Shown: positions 22,871 to 34,875 of the stretch, piece by piece
How positions within the stretch are numbered: the stretch's first letter is position 1
Layout of the letters: every line of letters begins with the position of its first letter
DNA from: Biomphalaria glabrata
Lineage: Eukaryota; Mollusca; Gastropoda; Planorbidae
Direction of reading: 5' to 3'
Length of the DNA stretch: 64,000 nt
NCBI RefSeq assembly: GCF_947242115.1
Contig: NC_074716.1
Coordinates: 18,380,590-18,444,589 of the forward strand
Made by a program: the position numbers and the translations under genes
The notes under the pieces: model-generated
The model's database searches: none
What the model was told of the DNA's origin: nothing
What the model saw: only the letters and a program-made list of their open reading frames with translations

Positions 22871-25800
22871 CTAACCAATGCTCCCGTGAATATTTCTAAG
22901 ATGTTTGTAGCAGTCCGAGTCATTAATAAAGGTCTCCTGGCAGATCCAACAGAAATGAGCACGACAAGCTCCGCACGTCATGTGGTTGCAGCCTTCAGTT
23001 TTCTCAATAGGGGCACGACATTCTGGACACAATTTACGATTTTTGGGATCCGATTTTTTCCACAGTTCAAACTGTAAATCTGCTTCTTGTTGGCTGGCAA
23101 ACATTTTGCAAGAGACACCGACGTGGTAATTGGAGTGACAACTTGTGCACAAGCTAATTAGACAAGCTGGACAATTAAATTCATGACTTTGTTCATCTTC
23201 TGTAACTTCGTATACAACTGGACAGTTGGCAGTCTTGCAGTATTTATATCTTCTGCTGTTTGTAGCCACCAGAGAGTCTAGTGAGCGTTGGGCGAGTTTC
23301 GATTCGCTGATCCAGTTTTGTTTCAAACAGAATCTTAGATCTTTCCAAACTAAAGCCAGTGAACAATTTTCTTTGACACAGTCTACGGGGAATTGTTTGT
23401 CTTCAACGGCAACACTGACCATTGCTTTCAGACAAGTGTGGCAGTAACTATGGCCACAGCCTTCTAATCTATACAGTTCAGTGCAACTTTCAACAGGACA
23501 CATACATACTACACAATCTGGCAACCATTTCTCTGCCAGTTGCTGAGCTCTTAAAGCCAAATCTTTTTCTATCGCTGCGATTTCATTTTCTGTTTGTGTT
23601 ACAGCTCCAGGTGATCCAAAAATAGACAATTTCTGCTGCTTGAAATCAATGTTTGCATCCATCAAATGAAAATGTTCAATAATTCCATTTGGCAAATCAC
23701 CAAACCTTTTCATTATCTCTTTCATTAAACCTTGTGGCTTTTCATTGCCACTTAAGAGTAGGACAGATTTTTTAGCTTTGATAAGCTTATCAAGAAATTC
23801 ATTTATTTTTATAGTACAACTGGTAACCTTTGCACTTGAACCATACAAGTGAATCCTTTGTTTCCTGTCATCGACAACAATTAAAACTCCCACTTCTTCT
23901 TCTATTGTCTTCAAGAACTTTTTACCTTCATGTTTCAAAATATTTCGTGTGAGATCAGAAACGCTGCAGTCAATAATCTCGCCATCCAGTTTTTTCTGGA
24001 ATAAATCTCTTGCTTGGACTAAACATGTGGCTGATTTAGATCGAATGTCAACAGCAAAGTCTCCGAGCGTCAATTTTCTGATCTTTACCTCCACTTGGTT
24101 CTCACTTTGTAAGTATTCAGTAATTTCGTCAAAATCAGCTTGGCTGGAAGTCATAATAGATTTTGAGATGTGTAAAGTTGTCTTTAGACTAGGATAAATT
24201 TCTACTTGATTTCCTTGGATTGCTAGTCTGTTCAACATGTACTGACACAGTTGTTCCCCTTCTGATATTTTATCAAAATGGATGAATCCTGTATAATTTA
24301 TAGTTTGATGCTTTGGTTTGAGAAGATTTATTTGAAATATATTGTTTGGTAGTTGTAAATCTCTACAAAAACGCCTCAATTCATTTGTAAGAAGAGCTGT
24401 CATATCTTTGACTTCGTCGTTCCAAGTCTCCACTTTGTCTCGGATCACACTCACAAATAGTTGTCTTGCTATTCTTCTATCATTGCCAACTAACAGAAGA
24501 ATGCTGTTCTCAATCTCGCGTTCATGAGCTTTGCCAGTTCGAAAGCAAATCAAGTCTTGGCCCTCTCTTGACAGTTTGATTTCACATCGACCATGAGTTA
24601 AAACAATATATTGTCCCAAGAGTGAAGCTTGGTCTATAGGAGAACATTTAATAAAAGCTGTTCCATTGCCTTTGATTGGTCGTCTGCACCACGTCACTTT
24701 AGCTTCAAATTTACTTTGAGCTCTTGTTCTTTCAAACTCCGTTTTCAAAGAGGCAACATTATTGTCATCTTCCTTAGTCAACTCCACGGCATTCTTGGCT
24801 TCCTGTTTGTTCTTGTATCTAAGGAAGCCCCAAGGGTTTGAACTTTTGAATTTAATACATTCAACAATTTCACCAAAAGCAGAAAACTTGTGTCGTATTT
24901 CTTCTTGGGTTGTTCTAAAAGAACTGTTCCGTATAATTATTTGGTTACTTTCATCTGGCATCAACAAGGATTTGACTTCTGCTCCTTGACCCAAGACCAC
25001 ACGAAATCCAGTTTTATCCGAGCCATTGGTGTTTTTTAACAGAGGAATCTCATCTTCTTCTAGAACTAGAGTTTGTAAAATTGTTTGTTTGCAATGTTTA
25101 ATGTCGTCAGCAACTTGAGAATTCATTGGAGACGAGGAATAAATATCAATGGTTCCCATTTCTCTGTCAGCTTCTACTACAACTGTTGACATTCCACTGT
25201 TAGAAAGTTCTTCTTCCAATTCACGTAAATGTAAATACTTTGGACCAACTAAATGTCTAAACATCGTTAATCCAATCTCTTCTCTGAGAACAATTTCAAT
25301 CTTTCGTCTTTTAACTTCTTCCATGTCAAAAGATAATTTCTTTTCTTGCAATGCTTCCTGTACCCAGCCCTCTTCAACGATGGAGATACATTTAATAAAA
25401 TCTTTGGTTGTCTTCATGAATTCAGTGTAAACAATCCATTCAGGTTTGGCATTGAGACTTGTAAGACTGGACGAGGGATGAAAGTGGACTTGTTTTTCTA
25501 CTTCCAGGGCATAATAACCAGCTCTAAAGTGACCTAAATAATGAGACAAAGAGAAGATGTAGGCCTGGAATATCAGTTTTTGAAAGAAACTTGTTACTGA
25601 TATAATGTCACCAAAGGAGCTTTCTACATGAATATCAGCTTCCTTTTTAAGTATTTGAATCATTTCATCCACACTTTGTTTGGTGTAAGTGACAACTTTG
25701 TAATTTATGCTTTTGTCCTTACACCAGTTGGATTGTGATTTTTTAGGTACATTGGTCCAATCTTTATACACTTCCAGCCAAGTAAATACATCTCCATCTT

Positions 25801-28297
25801 GCGAACCATAGTGTAGTTTAGTTTTGGAAGATTTCTGTTGGTCTGTTTCTGAGATCCCTTTATAGAACATATTACTTCCATTATTTAACAATGAAGCTAT
25901 GACTATGGAATCATAGAGAAGATTTCGTTTGAATCCATGATAAATAAGAAAACCTTGTCTGGGATCAAAAGGCAGTTTATTGATCCACTTTCCAAGTTCT
26001 GTTATCCCATCATTAGACATGGCACCTAGATGAATCAAAGTAGACATAGCAGCATCAATAGCATCTTGTCCTGGGGATTCTACAAAATCATAATATCGGC
26101 AATCAATGCCTAGAGCAGCCAACTTTAAAACTGCTTGGCCTAAATGAACTCTAAGTATTTCTGGTTTACTAGAAGGTTCCATTAACTTGTATCCACTTTC
26201 AGAATAAAGTCTGAAACACTTTCCACTTGAAGTTCTTCCTGCTCGACCTTTTCTTTGATCTGCTGAACTTTTGCTGATGACATGAGTTCCCAGAACATTA
26301 ATGTTTTTCTTGGCATCATATTTGACTTCCTTAGCAACCCCAGTGTCAATCACATATTTAATCCCATCAATAGTGATCGAAGTTTCAGCACTGTTTGTGG
26401 CAAATACAATTTTTCTAATGCCATCTGGCAAAGGTTCAAATACTTTCTTCTGTTCTTCGGGTGGAAGTTGTCCATGCAAAGGAAAACATTTAAAATTGGT
26501 TACTCCTCGCATTTGCTTCTGGAATTCTTCACAGCATTTCATAATTTCTACAGGGGAGGTAAGAAAGACTAAAATATCGCCTGGCTCTTCATGTCTGTGG
26601 ACTTCAATGGCCTTAGCTACAGCTTTTCTTTCGTGGTCCTCAAACTCCACATCAGTGTCACAGTCATCGTAAACAATGTCAACTGGAAACATCCTACCAG
26701 ACACACGCAACTCAGGAGTCGAATGAAAATATTGGATGAATATTTCAGGGTCAATGGTTGCAGATGTGACAATAACTTTCAGGTCAGGTCTTTTAGGTAA
26801 ACATGTTTTGATCATGCTGAGTAATAGATCTGTATAAATACTTCGTTCATGGGCTTCATCTACAATGATGCAGGAATAGCCAGAGAAATGTTTATCTTTT
26901 AGGCATTCATTCAGTAGGCAATGATCTGTTGAAAATATAATTTTTGTGTCGCCCCGTTTTGAAATCATTTTCTTGATACCAGTTTTGTATCCAACAAGTT
27001 GACCGACATTGACCACCATTTCTTTTGCTACTCTTTCTGCCAATGTTATCGCTGCTACTTTTCTGGGCTGAGTGCATACGATTGGTCCTGTCTTGGCCAG
27101 TCCAGCTTCATAAAGATATTGAACCAGCTGGGTGCTTTTACCAGAGCCTGTCTCTCCAAGAATGACAGAGACTTGGTTTGATGTCACTTTCTCTATTATG
27201 TCTTGTCTCCTGGCATACATTGGAAGTGCATTATCAAGTCTCTGACACTCGATTCCAACCTTTCGTGAAAGGGCAATTACTTCTACTTCAGATGTTTTAG
27301 TTGGTTCCAGATTGTGCAGCTTTTTGTTCAATTCAGAATTCCAATCAAGAAACATTTCTAACTGTTTTTGCTGTTCTTCCATTTTATCTTTCAAAGCCAT
27401 TAATTCAGCAGAGTTATCCTCGCTCGTCTTTGCGCTGAACTCTTTGTATCTTTTTGTTTGTTCCTCGAGTTTCTGTTCATGTTTTTGAATAGTTGACCCA
27501 GTCTTGGTTTCAATTTGTTGTAGTATTTTTTTAATGTTTTCCTTTATCTCTTCTTCTCTGTTATTATGTGTCACGTGATCAGGTGACTTCCTGTCCCTGG
27601 ATCTGTTCTCAGTGTCAATAAAGAATTCCACTTTTTTGTTTAATGTCCCACTCATTGCCTTGCACATGTTTTCTAGGATCTTTTTGTCAGGCTGATGAGC
27701 TTCAGTGGTCAGCACTACAGTGCATCGGGTTGTTCTACCACCTCTAAATATTGTCTCTTCTTCCAGCCGAAGTGTTCCTACGTTGGCAAAATGTTGTTTG
27801 ATTGTAGCTATCACTTCGTCGACATCTTTAAAGCGATGAGAAATCTGAATAGCAGCTTTTGTAGATTTGTGAGTGCTAGGCGGATCTGACCAATGGGATG
27901 ATGCAGCAGAGCGTGATGTATAAGTCCTAGAAGATGATGTAACACAGAGAGCTGTATCCTGTCTAGCGGATGTAACTAAATGGGATATGTTGGAAACGGG
28001 ACTCTGGGCACTTCTAGTATCTATTGACATCAAATCGGGCCTGCTACCATTCATGTCTAGAGCATTTATCCTCTGTCCATGGCGGCCCATGGAACTGTTA
28101 CCACGACCTCGACCTCTGGCAGTTCCAGGTTGAAATGATCCTCTGAAGCTCTGATGTGGATGTCCAGGTCTAGCATCAGAATGATCATTCATATAATAGT
28201 CATTGTCTTGTAACCCATCAGGATTCAACATCTGATGACTTGTCGAGAGTCGATTGTTTCTAGATCTATTCCCGTATGAGAGTCTGTTGGTATTCAT
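22871..28297 (-). CDS. DEAH-box RNA helicase fused to RBR E3 ubiquitin ligase (gene A)
   Basis: One uninterrupted frame of 1808 codons. In order: RG-rich start; alpha/beta-like N-terminal domain 147-230; coiled coil 243-337; DEAH helicase core with GETGSGKST 381-389, DEAH 480-483, SAT 512-514 and QRKGRAGR 681-688; HA2/OB-like region to about 1000; RRM-like segment 1118-1171; linker; RBR ligase from C1595 with RING1, IBR and RING2 (C1757 to C1786). RING2 keeps the GCNHMTC signature, with predicted catalytic C1770. All helicase and ligase motifs look intact, so both ATP-driven RNA unwinding and ubiquitin transfer are expected. Plant DEAH11/DEAH12 share this fusion; animal members are little studied. 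The ATG at 28297 was chosen because the frame upstream has no other ATG and meets a TAA right after a splice-acceptor-like site. Gene B shares two near-identical blocks. Confidence 0.92.
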   Translation of the reverse strand: MNTNRLSYGNRSRNNRLSTSHQMLNPDGLQDNDYYMNDHSDARPGHPHQSFRGSFQPGTARGRGRGNSSMGRHGQRINALDMNGSRPDLMSIDTRSAQSPVSNISHLVTSARQDTALCVTSSSRTYTSRSAASSHWSDPPSTHKSTKAAIQISHRFKDVDEVIATIKQHFANVGTLRLEEETIFRGGRTTRCTVVLTTEAHQPDKKILENMCKAMSGTLNKKVEFFIDTENRSRDRKSPDHVTHNNREEEIKENIKKILQQIETKTGSTIQKHEQKLEEQTKRYKEFSAKTSEDNSAELMALKDKMEEQQKQLEMFLDWNSELNKKLHNLEPTKTSEVEVIALSRKVGIECQRLDNALPMYARRQDIIEKVTSNQVSVILGETGSGKSTQLVQYLYEAGLAKTGPIVCTQPRKVAAITLAERVAKEMVVNVGQLVGYKTGIKKMISKRGDTKIIFSTDHCLLNECLKDKHFSGYSCIIVDEAHERSIYTDLLLSMIKTCLPKRPDLKVIVTSATIDPEIFIQYFHSTPELRVSGRMFPVDIVYDDCDTDVEFEDHERKAVAKAIEVHRHEEPGDILVFLTSPVEIMKCCEEFQKQMRGVTNFKCFPLHGQLPPEEQKKVFEPLPDGIRKIVFATNSAETSITIDGIKYVIDTGVAKEVKYDAKKNINVLGTHVISKSSADQRKGRAGRTSSGKCFRLYSESGYKLMEPSSKPEILRVHLGQAVLKLAALGIDCRYYDFVESPGQDAIDAAMSTLIHLGAMSNDGITELGKWINKLPFDPRQGFLIYHGFKRNLLYDSIVIASLLNNGSNMFYKGISETDQQKSSKTKLHYGSQDGDVFTWLEVYKDWTNVPKKSQSNWCKDKSINYKVVTYTKQSVDEMIQILKKEADIHVESSFGDIISVTSFFQKLIFQAYIFSLSHYLGHFRAGYYALEVEKQVHFHPSSSLTSLNAKPEWIVYTEFMKTTKDFIKCISIVEEGWVQEALQEKKLSFDMEEVKRRKIEIVLREEIGLTMFRHLVGPKYLHLRELEEELSNSGMSTVVVEADREMGTIDIYSSSPMNSQVADDIKHCKQTILQTLVLEEDEIPLLKNTNGSDKTGFRVVLGQGAEVKSLLMPDESNQIIIRNSSFRTTQEEIRHKFSAFGEIVECIKFKSSNPWGFLRYKNKQEAKNAVELTKEDDNNVASLKTEFERTRAQSKFEAKVTWCRRPIKGNGTAFIKCSPIDQASLLGQYIVLTHGRCEIKLSREGQDLICFRTGKAHEREIENSILLLVGNDRRIARQLFVSVIRDKVETWNDEVKDMTALLTNELRRFCRDLQLPNNIFQINLLKPKHQTINYTGFIHFDKISEGEQLCQYMLNRLAIQGNQVEIYPSLKTTLHISKSIMTSSQADFDEITEYLQSENQVEVKIRKLTLGDFAVDIRSKSATCLVQARDLFQKKLDGEIIDCSVSDLTRNILKHEGKKFLKTIEEEVGVLIVVDDRKQRIHLYGSSAKVTSCTIKINEFLDKLIKAKKSVLLLSGNEKPQGLMKEIMKRFGDLPNGIIEHFHLMDANIDFKQQKLSIFGSPGAVTQTENEIAAIEKDLALRAQQLAEKWLPDCVVCMCPVESCTELYRLEGCGHSYCHTCLKAMVSVAVEDKQFPVDCVKENCSLALVWKDLRFCLKQNWISESKLAQRSLDSLVATNSRRYKYCKTANCPVVYEVTEDEQSHEFNCPACLISLCTSCHSNYHVGVSCKMFASQQEADLQFELWKKSDPKNRKLCPECRAPIEKTEGCNHMTCGACRAHFCWICQETFINDSDCYKHLRNIHGSIG

Positions 28298-28353
28298 TGC
28301 TAGCTTACTTGTACACTGCACTGACCCATACGTAATGCTACACAGACTTGTTT

Positions 28354-28356
28354 ACT
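28354..28356 (-). other. candidate splice acceptor upstream of gene A start
   Basis: On the minus strand a TTTTTTTCTTCACAG tract ends at 28355, 58 nt before the ATG. The first bases after it (TAA) are an in-frame stop, so the sequence between is 5' UTR and the coding region begins in this exon. Confidence 0.6.
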
Positions 28357-28360
28357 GTGA

Positions 28361-28984
28361 AGAAAAAAATAGGAAGAACATAAATAAATGGTAACAGATC
28401 TTATTTTATTTAGTTTTTCAACTCAATTAATAAGCTCAAGAAAAGTACATGTATTTCATTCTCCTAAAACTATTTACAAAATGTTCCTTCAAAATAGAAT
28501 ATCGCTACTAAGACAAACTATGCCAGATTTTTTATAAATGGAGGCCATATATAGAATTTTGTGTAGGGTTCCTACCATCTTCAAGCTACAATATAAATGT
28601 ATATTATTTCAAAATAATAATAATAATAAGGAAATATCATAATGTAAATTCATATCATAATTTTTTAAATCTAAAAGCATGCAATATTTATTAATTAAGG
28701 AATTGAGTAAGCTACTCGTAAATTTGACCACATTTCCCTTATTTTATTATTTTACTATCCTATCTATGTTTAAAGAAAAAAGAATATTGTCATTTCCTAT
28801 CTCGACATAATCAAATTCGATCTAAAAGTGGTATGAAGTGTATGCGTAGTTTTCTGGTGTAATCAAGAGGAGAGGTGGACGGTTTGGTTGTGTAGGCTAA
28901 AGAGATTCTGTTGAAAACAGAAGGTGGTCAGTTGTAGTTTAAGTGGACAAATACAGATGTGAACATTGGAGAGAGAAGAACAAG
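28361..28984. other. upstream flank of gene A, likely 5' intron
   Basis: AT-rich with a short TAA microsatellite. No exon or promoter can be supported. Confidence 0.35.
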
Positions 28985-29180
28985 CGAGAAAGACGTGTGA
29001 CAGAAAGACGTGTGACAGAAAGACGTGTGACAGAGAGACGTGTGACAGAAAAACGTGTGACAGAAAAACGTGTGACAGAAAGACGTGTGACAGAAAGACG
29101 TGTGAAAGAAAGATGTGTAACAGAGAGACGTGTGACAGAGAGACGTGTGACAGAAAGATGTGTGACAGAGAAACGTGTAT
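28985..29180. repeat. 15-bp minisatellite, about 13 copies
   Basis: The unit is 'agacgtgtgacagaa' with a few substitutions. Frames are open on both strands because the unit is 15 bp. Confidence 0.94.
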
Positions 29181-29611
29181 TTTAAGTGAGTTAGATTTTG
29201 ATAAAAGTAAAATTAAGATTAACACTGTTTTATTGATCCTTATGGAAATTTGTTGTGATTACAAGGTCTCATTTCTTATATAGAGACATATACATTTCAA
29301 TAATTTCATTCATGTTTTTACATTGATGTTTATCTATAAATAAAATTTATATTGAAGTTTGTTTAAAAAGAAGCCAATTTAGGTTAGTTTCAAGCACTAC
29401 ATCAAAAATAAACTAGGCCTAGACTGATTTAGTTTTACTAGCTGTTTGAAGCTACAAACATTTAATATGCAATATAAATAATAGGAAAGATGTTTATGTC
29501 CAGTTACATAATTTTGTATGGTTCTCTGGGGTACATATCTTTTTATGTCCAATACTATAGGACATATCTTTTATGTCAATGATTAATAAATATATGATAT
29601 TTATTTGTAGG
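29181..29611. other. intergenic, nothing recognised
   Basis: AT-rich spacer with no supported feature. Confidence 0.4.
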
Positions 29612-29700
29612 ACGCCTGTATGCATAGCATGACGTGTAGGACGTAATCATCTTCTTTTTTTGAAGTAACGACTGTATTATATAAGATAAGATAAGATTTG
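29612..29700 (+). mobile_element. LINE 3' tail, copy 3 of the 17455/36256 family
   Basis: Only the last about 90 bp of the LINE is present: 'gcatgacgtgtaggacgtaa', 'tcatcttcttttt', 'gaagtaacgactgtattata', then ATAAG units. Such extreme 5' truncation is typical of target-primed reverse transcription. Confidence 0.8.
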
Positions 29701-29934
29701 TACGAAGTATTATAGTCCGGAGACTGGACAGCAACAATCACAGGAAGTACTTGCATATGTGACTTGACTCTTCAATACAGAATACGACGTTTTTGTACAT
29801 AAAACATAAGACAAGATAAATCCAATTTCATGAAATATAAAGTAATCCATTTCGTCTTGAATGATACACTAATCACATAAACTTCAATATATATTCACTT
29901 GGTACATCTTGTTACATTGTGAATTGGCTGACTT

Positions 29935-32900
29935 ACTTCTTACATGGTCACATCGCTGACTTACTTCTTACATTGTCACATCGCTAACTTACTTCTTACA
30001 TTGTCACATCGCTGACTTACTTCTTACATTGTCACATCGCTGACTTACTTCTTACATTGTCACATCGCTGACTTACTTCTTACATTGTCACATCGCTGAC
30101 TTACTTCTTACATGGTCACATCGCTTACTTACTTCTTACATTGTCACATCGCTGACTTACTTCTTACATTGTCACATCGCTGACTTACTTCTTACATTGT
30201 CACATCGCTGACTTACTTCTTACATGGTCACATCGCTGACTTGTATCACTTCTTACAAGGTCACATCGCTGACTTACTTCTTACATGGTCACATCGCTGA
30301 CTTGTATCACTTCTTACATGGTCACATCGCTAACTTACTTCTTACATGGTCACATCGCTGACTTACTTCTTACATTGTCACATCGCTGACTTACTTCTTA
30401 CATTGTCACATCGCTGACTTACTTCTTACATTGTCACATCGCTGACTTACTTCTTACATTGTCACATCGCTGACTTACTTCTTACATTGTCACATCGCTG
30501 ACTTACTTCTTACATTGTCACATCGCTGACTTACTTCTTACATGGTCACATCGCTGACTTACTTCTTACATTGTCACATCGCTGACTTACTTCTTACATT
30601 GTCACATCGCTGACTTACTTCTTACATGGTCACATCGCTGACTTGTATCACTTCTTACAAGGTCACATCGCTGACTTACTTCTTACATGGTCACATCGCT
30701 GACTTGTATCACTTCTTACATGGTCACATCGCTAACTTGTATCACTTCTTACATGGTCACATCGCTAACTTGTATCACTTCTTACATGGTCACATCGCTA
30801 ACTTGTATCACTTCTTGTATCCTTGACAAACTTCACTAACTTACTAAACTCTGTTACATGGTCACATCGCTGACTTGTATCACTTCTTACATGGTCACAT
30901 CGCTGACTTGTATCACTTCTTACATGGTCACATCGCTGACTTACTTCTTACATTGTCACATCGCTGACTTACTTCTTACATGGTCACATCGCTGACTTAC
31001 TTCTTACATTGTCACATCGCTGACTTACTTCTTACATGGTCACATCGCTGACTTACTTCTTACATGGACACATCGCTGACTTACTTCTTACATGGTCACA
31101 TCGCTAACTTGTATCACTTCTTACATTGTCACATCGCTGACTTACTTCTTACATAATCACATCGCTAACTTGTATCACTTCCTACATTGTCACATCGCTG
31201 ACTTACTTCTTACATGGTCACATCGCTGACTTACTTCTTACATTGTCACATCGCTGACTTACTTCTTACATGGTCACATCGCTGACTTGTATCACTTCTT
31301 ACATGGTCACATCGCTGACTTGTATCACTTCTTACAAGGTCACATCGCTGACTTGTATCACTTCTTACATTGTCACATCGCTGACTTACTTCTTACATTG
31401 TCACATCGCTGACTTACTTCTTACATTGTCACATCGCTGACTTACTTCTTACATTGTCACATCGCTGACTTACTTCTTACATGGTCACATCGCTGACTTG
31501 TATCACTTCTTACAAGGTCACATCGCTGACTTACTTCTTACATGGTCACATCGCTGACTTGTATCACTTCTTACATGGTCACATCGCTAACTTGTATCAC
31601 TTCTTACATGGTCACATCGCTAACTTGTATCACTTCTTACATGGTCACATCGCTAACTTGTATCACTTCTTGTATCCTTGACAAACTTCACTAACTTACT
31701 AAACTCTGTTACATGGTCACATCGCTGACTTGTATCACTTCTTACATGGTCACATCGCTGACTTGTATCACTTCTTACATGGTCACATCGCTGACTTACT
31801 TCTTACATTGTCACATCGCTGACTTACTTCTTACATGGTCACATCGCTGACTTACTTCTTACATTGTCACATCGCTGACTTACTTCTTACATGGTCACAT
31901 CGCTGACTTACTTCTTACATGGTCACATCGCTGACTTACTTCTTACATGGTCACATCGCTAACTTGTATCACTTCTTACATTGTCACATCGCTGACTTAC
32001 TTCTTACATGGTCACATCGCTAACTTGTATCACTTCTTACATTGTCACATCGCTGACTTACTTCTTACATGGTCACATCGCTGACTTACTTCTTACATTG
32101 TCACATCGCTGACTTACTTCTTACATGGTCACATCGCTGACTTGTATCACTTCTTACATGGTCACATCGCTGACTTGTATCACTTCTTACAAGGTCACAT
32201 CGCTGACTTGTATCACTTCTTACATGGTCACATCGCTGACTTACTTCTTACATTGTCACATCGCTGACTTACTTCTTACATGGTCACATCGCTGACTTAC
32301 TTCTTACATGGTCACATTGCTGACTTACTTCTTACATGGTCACATCGCTGACTTGTATCACTTCTTACATGGTCACATCGCTGACTTACTTCTTACATTG
32401 TCACATCGCTGACTTGTATCACTTCTTACATGGTCACATCGCTAACTTGTATCACTTCTTACATGGTCACATCGCTAACTTGTATCACTTCTTGTATCCT
32501 TGACAAACTTCACTAACTTACTAAACTCTGTTACATGGTCACATCGCTGACTTGTATCACTTCTTACATGGTCACATCGCTAACTTGTATCACTTCTTAC
32601 AAGGTCACATCGCTAACTTGTATCACTTCTTACATTGTCACATCGCTGACTTACTTCTTACATGGTCACATCGCTAACTTGTATCACTTCTTACATTGTC
32701 ACATCGCTGACTTACTTCTTACATGGTCACATCGCTGACTTACTTCTTACATTGTCACATCGCTGACTTACTTCTTACATGGTCACATCGCTGACTTGTA
32801 TCACTTCTTACATGGTCACATCGCTGACTTGTATCACTTCTTACAAGGTCACATCGCTGACTTGTATCACTTCTTACATGGTCACATCGCTGACTTACTT

Positions 32901-33990
32901 CTTACATTGTCACATCGCTGACTTGTATCACTTCTTACATGGTCACATCGCTAACTTGTATCACTTCTTGTATCCTTGACAAACTTCACTAACTTACTAA
33001 ACTCTGTTACATGGTCACATCGCTGACTTGTATCACTTCTTACATGGTCACATCGCTAACTTGTATCACTTCTTACATGGTCACATCGCTAACTTGTATC
33101 ACTTCTTACAAGGTCACATCGCTAACTTGTATCACTTCTTACATGGTCACATCGCTAACTTGTATCACTTCTTACATGGTCACATCGCTAACTTGTATCA
33201 CTTCTTACATTGTCACATCGCTGACTTGTATCACTTCTTACATTGTCACATCGCTGACTTACTTCTTACATGGTCACATCGCTGACTTGTATCACTTCTT
33301 ACATGGTCACATCGCTAACTTGTATCACTTCTTACATGGTCACATCGCTGACTTGTATCACTTCTTACATGGTCACATCGCTAACTTGTATCACTTCTTA
33401 CATGGTCACATCGCTAACTTGTATCACTTCTTACATGGTCACATCGCTGACTTGTATCACTTCTTACATGGTCACATCGCTAACTTGTATCACTTCTTAC
33501 ATGGTCACATCGCTGACTTGTATCACTTCTTACAAGGTCACATCGCTAACTTGTATCACTTCTTACATGGTCACATCGCTAACTTGTATCACTTCTTACA
33601 TGGTCACATCGCTAACTTGTATCACTTCTTTTATCCTTGACAAACTTCACTAACTTACTAAACTCTGTTACATGGTCACATCGCTGACTTGTATCACTTC
33701 TTACATGGTCACATCGCTAACTTGTATCACTTCTTACATGGTCACATCGCTAACTTGTATCACTTCTTGTATCCTTGACTAACGTCACTAACTTACTAAA
33801 CTCTGTTACATGGTCACATCGCTGACTTGTATCACTTCTTACATGGTCACATCGCTAACTTGTATCACTTCTTACAAGGTCACATCGCTAACTTGTATCA
33901 CTTCTTACATGGTCACATCGCTAACTTGTATCACTTCTTACATGGTCACATCGCTAACTTGTATCCTTGACTAACTTCACTAACTTACTA
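29935..33990. repeat. 4-kb satellite of mixed 28- and 33-bp units with higher-order structure
   Basis: Two unit lengths share 'cacatcgctgactt' and 'acttcttacatggt'. The longer one has an extra 'gtatc'-type insertion (acttgtatcacttc versus acttacttc). A distinct spacer, 'tgtatccttgacaaacttca' plus 'ctaacttactaaactctg', recurs at about 30814, 31669, 32493, 32968, 33631 and, slightly altered, 33769 and 33963. The first two spacers are 855 bp apart, and the ORFs at 30626 and 31481 are identical, so an 855-bp higher-order unit was duplicated. 5' units are mostly the 28-bp type and 3' units mostly the 33-bp type. Confidence 0.96.
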
Positions 33991-34290
33991 AGTTTTGCAT
34001 ATAGTTCTTTCTGCTTGCTGGAAAGCTACTTCCCTCAGCCACTAGTCAAGTCATAAAATATTTCTGAACTAGTGCTTAGTTGTTCCGTCAAATATTTTCT
34101 ACTTTAACCCTTAAAAGACGTGGTTAGACTAACTCTAAACATCAGAATATTAATTCCATTTTGCATGCACTCATTGTAAAACAGCTCAGGACTTTAAGGC
34201 TTAAAGAAGACGTCAAGTCTTTTTGAAGTCAAAGCTGTGCTCATTAAACCGACTTTCTGTTTTTTTTTGTTTGCGACTGGAAGTTTTGTA
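33991..34290. other. spacer between arrays
   Basis: No supported feature. Confidence 0.4.
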
Positions 34291-34875
34291 TAGACACTCT
34301 GCTGTCTGGTAGTGTTCCGTAGTATTAAGTGATGATAGACACTCTGCTGTCTGGTAGTGTTCCGTAGTATTAAGTGATGATAGACACTCTGCTGTCTGGT
34401 AGTGTTCCGTAGTATTAAGTGATGATAGACACTCTGCTGTCTGGTAGTGTTCCGTAGTATTAAGTGATGATAAACACTCTGCTGTCTGGTAGTGTTCCGT
34501 AGTATTAAGTGATGATAGACACTCTGCTGTCTGGTAGTGTTCCGTAGTATTAAGTGATGATAGACACTCTGCTGTCTGGTAGTGTTCCGTAGTATTAAGT
34601 GATGATAAACACTCTGCTGTCTGGTAGTGTTCCGTAGTATTAAGTGATGATAGACACTCTGCTGGCTGGTAGTGTTCCGTAGTATTAAGTGATGATAGAC
34701 ACTCTCCTGTCTGGTAGTGTTCCGTAGTATTAAGTGATGATAGACACTCTGCTGGCTGGTAGTGTTCCGTAGTATTAAGTGATGATAGACACTCTCCTGT
34801 CTGGTAGTGTTCCGTAGTATTAAGTGATGATAGACACTCTCCTGTCTGGTAGTGTTCCGTAGTATTAAGTGATGA
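34291..34875. repeat. 45-bp minisatellite, 13 copies
   Basis: Thirteen head-to-tail units of exactly 45 bp contain 'tagacactctgctgtctggt' and 'agtgttccgtagtattaagt'. Substitutions are few (ctgtctgg/ctggctgg, gctg/cctg). On the minus strand a 244-codon frame (34213-34947) reads through all copies as a 15-residue repeat (SSLNTTEHYQTAECL). A gene is not excluded, but nothing outside the array supports one. Confidence 0.93.

Noticed and set aside
25149-26672. Open frames opposite gene A and gene B
   Set aside because: They are antisense shadows of the helicase coding sequence; they were used only as evidence of nucleotide identity between the two genes.
28298-28321. Gene A start placed at the GTG at 28321
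   Set aside because: GTG is not a normal start in animals; the first in-frame ATG is at 28297 and an in-frame TAA lies just upstream.
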